From: Propionibacteriaceae bacterium
GTDB taxonomy: Bacteria; Actinomycetota; Actinomycetes; Propionibacteriales; Propionibacteriaceae
DNA: 5,718 nt
Direction: 5' to 3'
NCBI GenBank assembly: GCA_021323255.1
Contig: JAJTCL010000195.1
Coordinates: 1-5,718, forward strand
Under the pieces are notes generated by a model. That model worked only from the letters and a program-made list of their open reading frames with translations. It did no database searches and was not told the origin of the DNA. How positions within the stretch are numbered: position 1 is the stretch's first letter; each line of letters begins with the position of its first letter. Positions 5,319-5,718 of the stretch are shown here, in pieces. The translations under genes were made by a program, and so were the position numbers.

Positions 5319-5395
5319 GGGAGCATAGCTCAGTTGGTTAGAGCACTTGCCTTACAAGCAAGGGGTCAGCAGTTCGAGTCTGCTTGCTCCCACCA
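5319..5395 (+). tRNA. tRNA-Val (anticodon TAC), CCA encoded
   Basis: All arms fold without mismatch. The acceptor stem is GGGAGCA (5319-5325) with TGCTCCC (5385-5391). The D stem is GCTC (5328-5331) with GAGC (5341-5344). The anticodon stem is CTTGC (5346-5350) with GCAAG (5358-5362), around loop CTTACAA. The T stem is AGCAG (5368-5372) with CTGCT (5380-5384), around TTCGAGT. Positions 34-36 are TAC (5353-5355), reading the valine codon GUA and probably other GUN codons by wobble. The discriminator is A5392 and the CCA is encoded at 5393-5395. The gene is intact even though a recombinase gene lies immediately downstream, as expected when an integrating element restores the tRNA 3' end. Confidence 0.97.
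5358..5395 (+). other. Probable integration (att) core within the tRNA-Val 3' half
   Basis: Tyrosine recombinases encoded next to a tRNA gene usually recombine within the anticodon stem to 3' end and leave a second copy of that segment at the far end of the element. The integrase gene 78 bp downstream, pointing toward the tRNA, makes this segment the likely core. Exact limits cannot be set because the second copy would lie outside the window. Confidence 0.42.
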
Positions 5396-5463
5396 TCGAA
5401 GCCCCTAGTGAGAGGCCAGTTTTCGAACACGTGTGGACCAGTGGTTGGCCGATCGGCTCGGTT

Positions 5464-5484
5464 TGACCACCATTTATGACCACC
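5464..5484 (+). repeat. TGACCACC direct repeat beside the integrase stop
   Basis: TGACCACC occurs at 5464-5471 and again at 5477-5484, a 13-bp period, with the integrase TAA between the copies. Short direct repeats between an att core and its integrase gene are often arm-type binding sites for the recombinase. Two copies of eight bases is suggestive only. Confidence 0.38.
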
Positions 5485-5718
5485 TTTTGTCACCGAGCGC
5501 CTCCGACAGACGGGCGAGCGCGTCGCGCGACACATCCGGGGAGACGTGGCCGTAGATGTCTCCGGTGATGCCAATACTCGCGTGTCCCAGCACCTCAGAG
5601 ACGACCTTGAGCGGCACACCGTTGACCAGCATCACCGCGGCCGCAGAGTGGCGCAGCGTATGCAAACCGATGTCGGGCAGGCCCACTTGCCTTGCGGCCG
5701 CCTGGAGGGCCCGCAGGG
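5474..5718 (-). CDS. Tyrosine recombinase / integrase, C-terminal catalytic part (partial)
   Basis: About 80 C-terminal residues are visible; the N-terminal DNA-binding domains and the first catalytic arginine lie beyond the window. The visible catalytic set is H-T-L-R in LHTLRHS (box II His and Arg), the histidine of VLGHASIG, and the nucleophile tyrosine in DIYGH (codon 5554-5552). The spacing LGH-x9-Y is normal, so the visible part looks functional. The enzyme would cut and rejoin DNA through a covalent 3'-phosphotyrosine during integration and excision. The frame stays open to the edge (LRALQAAARQVGLPDIG...), so the GTG at 5686 is an internal valine, not a start. The stop TAA is at 5476-5474. 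Its position facing the tRNA-Val gene supports site-specific integration there. Confidence 0.93.
   Translation of the reverse strand, partial: LRALQAAARQVGLPDIGLHTLRHSAAAVMLVNGVPLKVVSEVLGHASIGITGDIYGHVSPDVSRDALARLSEALGDKRWS

Larger units (their letters stand above)
5396..5718. mobile_element. One end of a tRNA-Val-integrated element (partial)
   Basis: The stretch begins after the tRNA CCA and contains a 78-bp noncoding region and the tail of a tyrosine recombinase gene. The element could be a prophage, an integrative conjugative element or a smaller island; nothing in the window decides which. The noncoding part holds an 8-bp palindrome ACACGTGT (5427-5434), a 10-bp palindrome GCCGATCGGC (5448-5457) and a TGACCACC direct repeat. 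The inference rests on gene arrangement, not on seeing both ends. Confidence 0.6.

Noticed and set aside
5338..5619. 93-codon minus-strand frame ending in QTRTADPLLVRQVL
   Set aside because: Its C-terminus is the antisense translation of the tRNA gene, a common false protein, and the rest overlaps the integrase in another frame.

Overview
The window looks like a high-GC actinobacterial chromosome (roughly 60% GC by eye, GTG starts, GC-rich third codon positions). The minus-strand order prfB - ftsE - ftsX - (beginning of another gene) is typical of Actinobacteria. A Propionibacteriales-type host would fit, but nothing in the sequence fixes the genus.

Layout. Bases 1-84 hold the probable 5' end of a minus-strand gene that leaves the window. 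Bases 85-405 have no gene but contain a cluster of GTCAC/GTGAC motifs (about 188-268) and a long composite hairpin (317-374) that probably terminates the operon ending in ftsX. Reading right to left, 3355-406 carries prfB (release factor 2), ftsE (ATPase) and ftsX (membrane subunit). The 90-bp ftsE-ftsX gap can encode a 26-codon ORF whose stop overlaps the ftsX start (TGATG).

A short divergent control region (3356-3430) separates prfB from a plus-strand pair: a 71-residue helix-turn-helix protein and a beta-lactamase-fold serine hydrolase, overlapping by GTGA. A perfect 7+7 inverted repeat with a 4-bp centre (3396-3413) lies just after a TAATAT -10-like box and is a good candidate operator for the HTH protein. 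A convergent minus-strand gene (5140-4730) encodes a small four-helix membrane protein with no recognised function.

The right end holds an intact tRNA-Val(TAC) gene (5319-5395), followed 78 bp later by the C-terminal part of a tyrosine recombinase reading back toward the tRNA. This is the usual arrangement at one end of an integrative element inserted at a tRNA 3' end, so the accessory part of the genome probably begins at about 5396 and continues past the window.

FtsE and FtsX form one membrane complex linking the division ring to cell-wall hydrolysis. PrfB terminates translation at UGA and UAA. The HTH/hydrolase pair is probably one regulated transcription unit. I see no CRISPR array, defence cluster or clearly new multi-gene system. 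The points most worth following are the HTH-operator-hydrolase unit, the motif cluster upstream of the gene after ftsX, and the tRNA-Val integration site.
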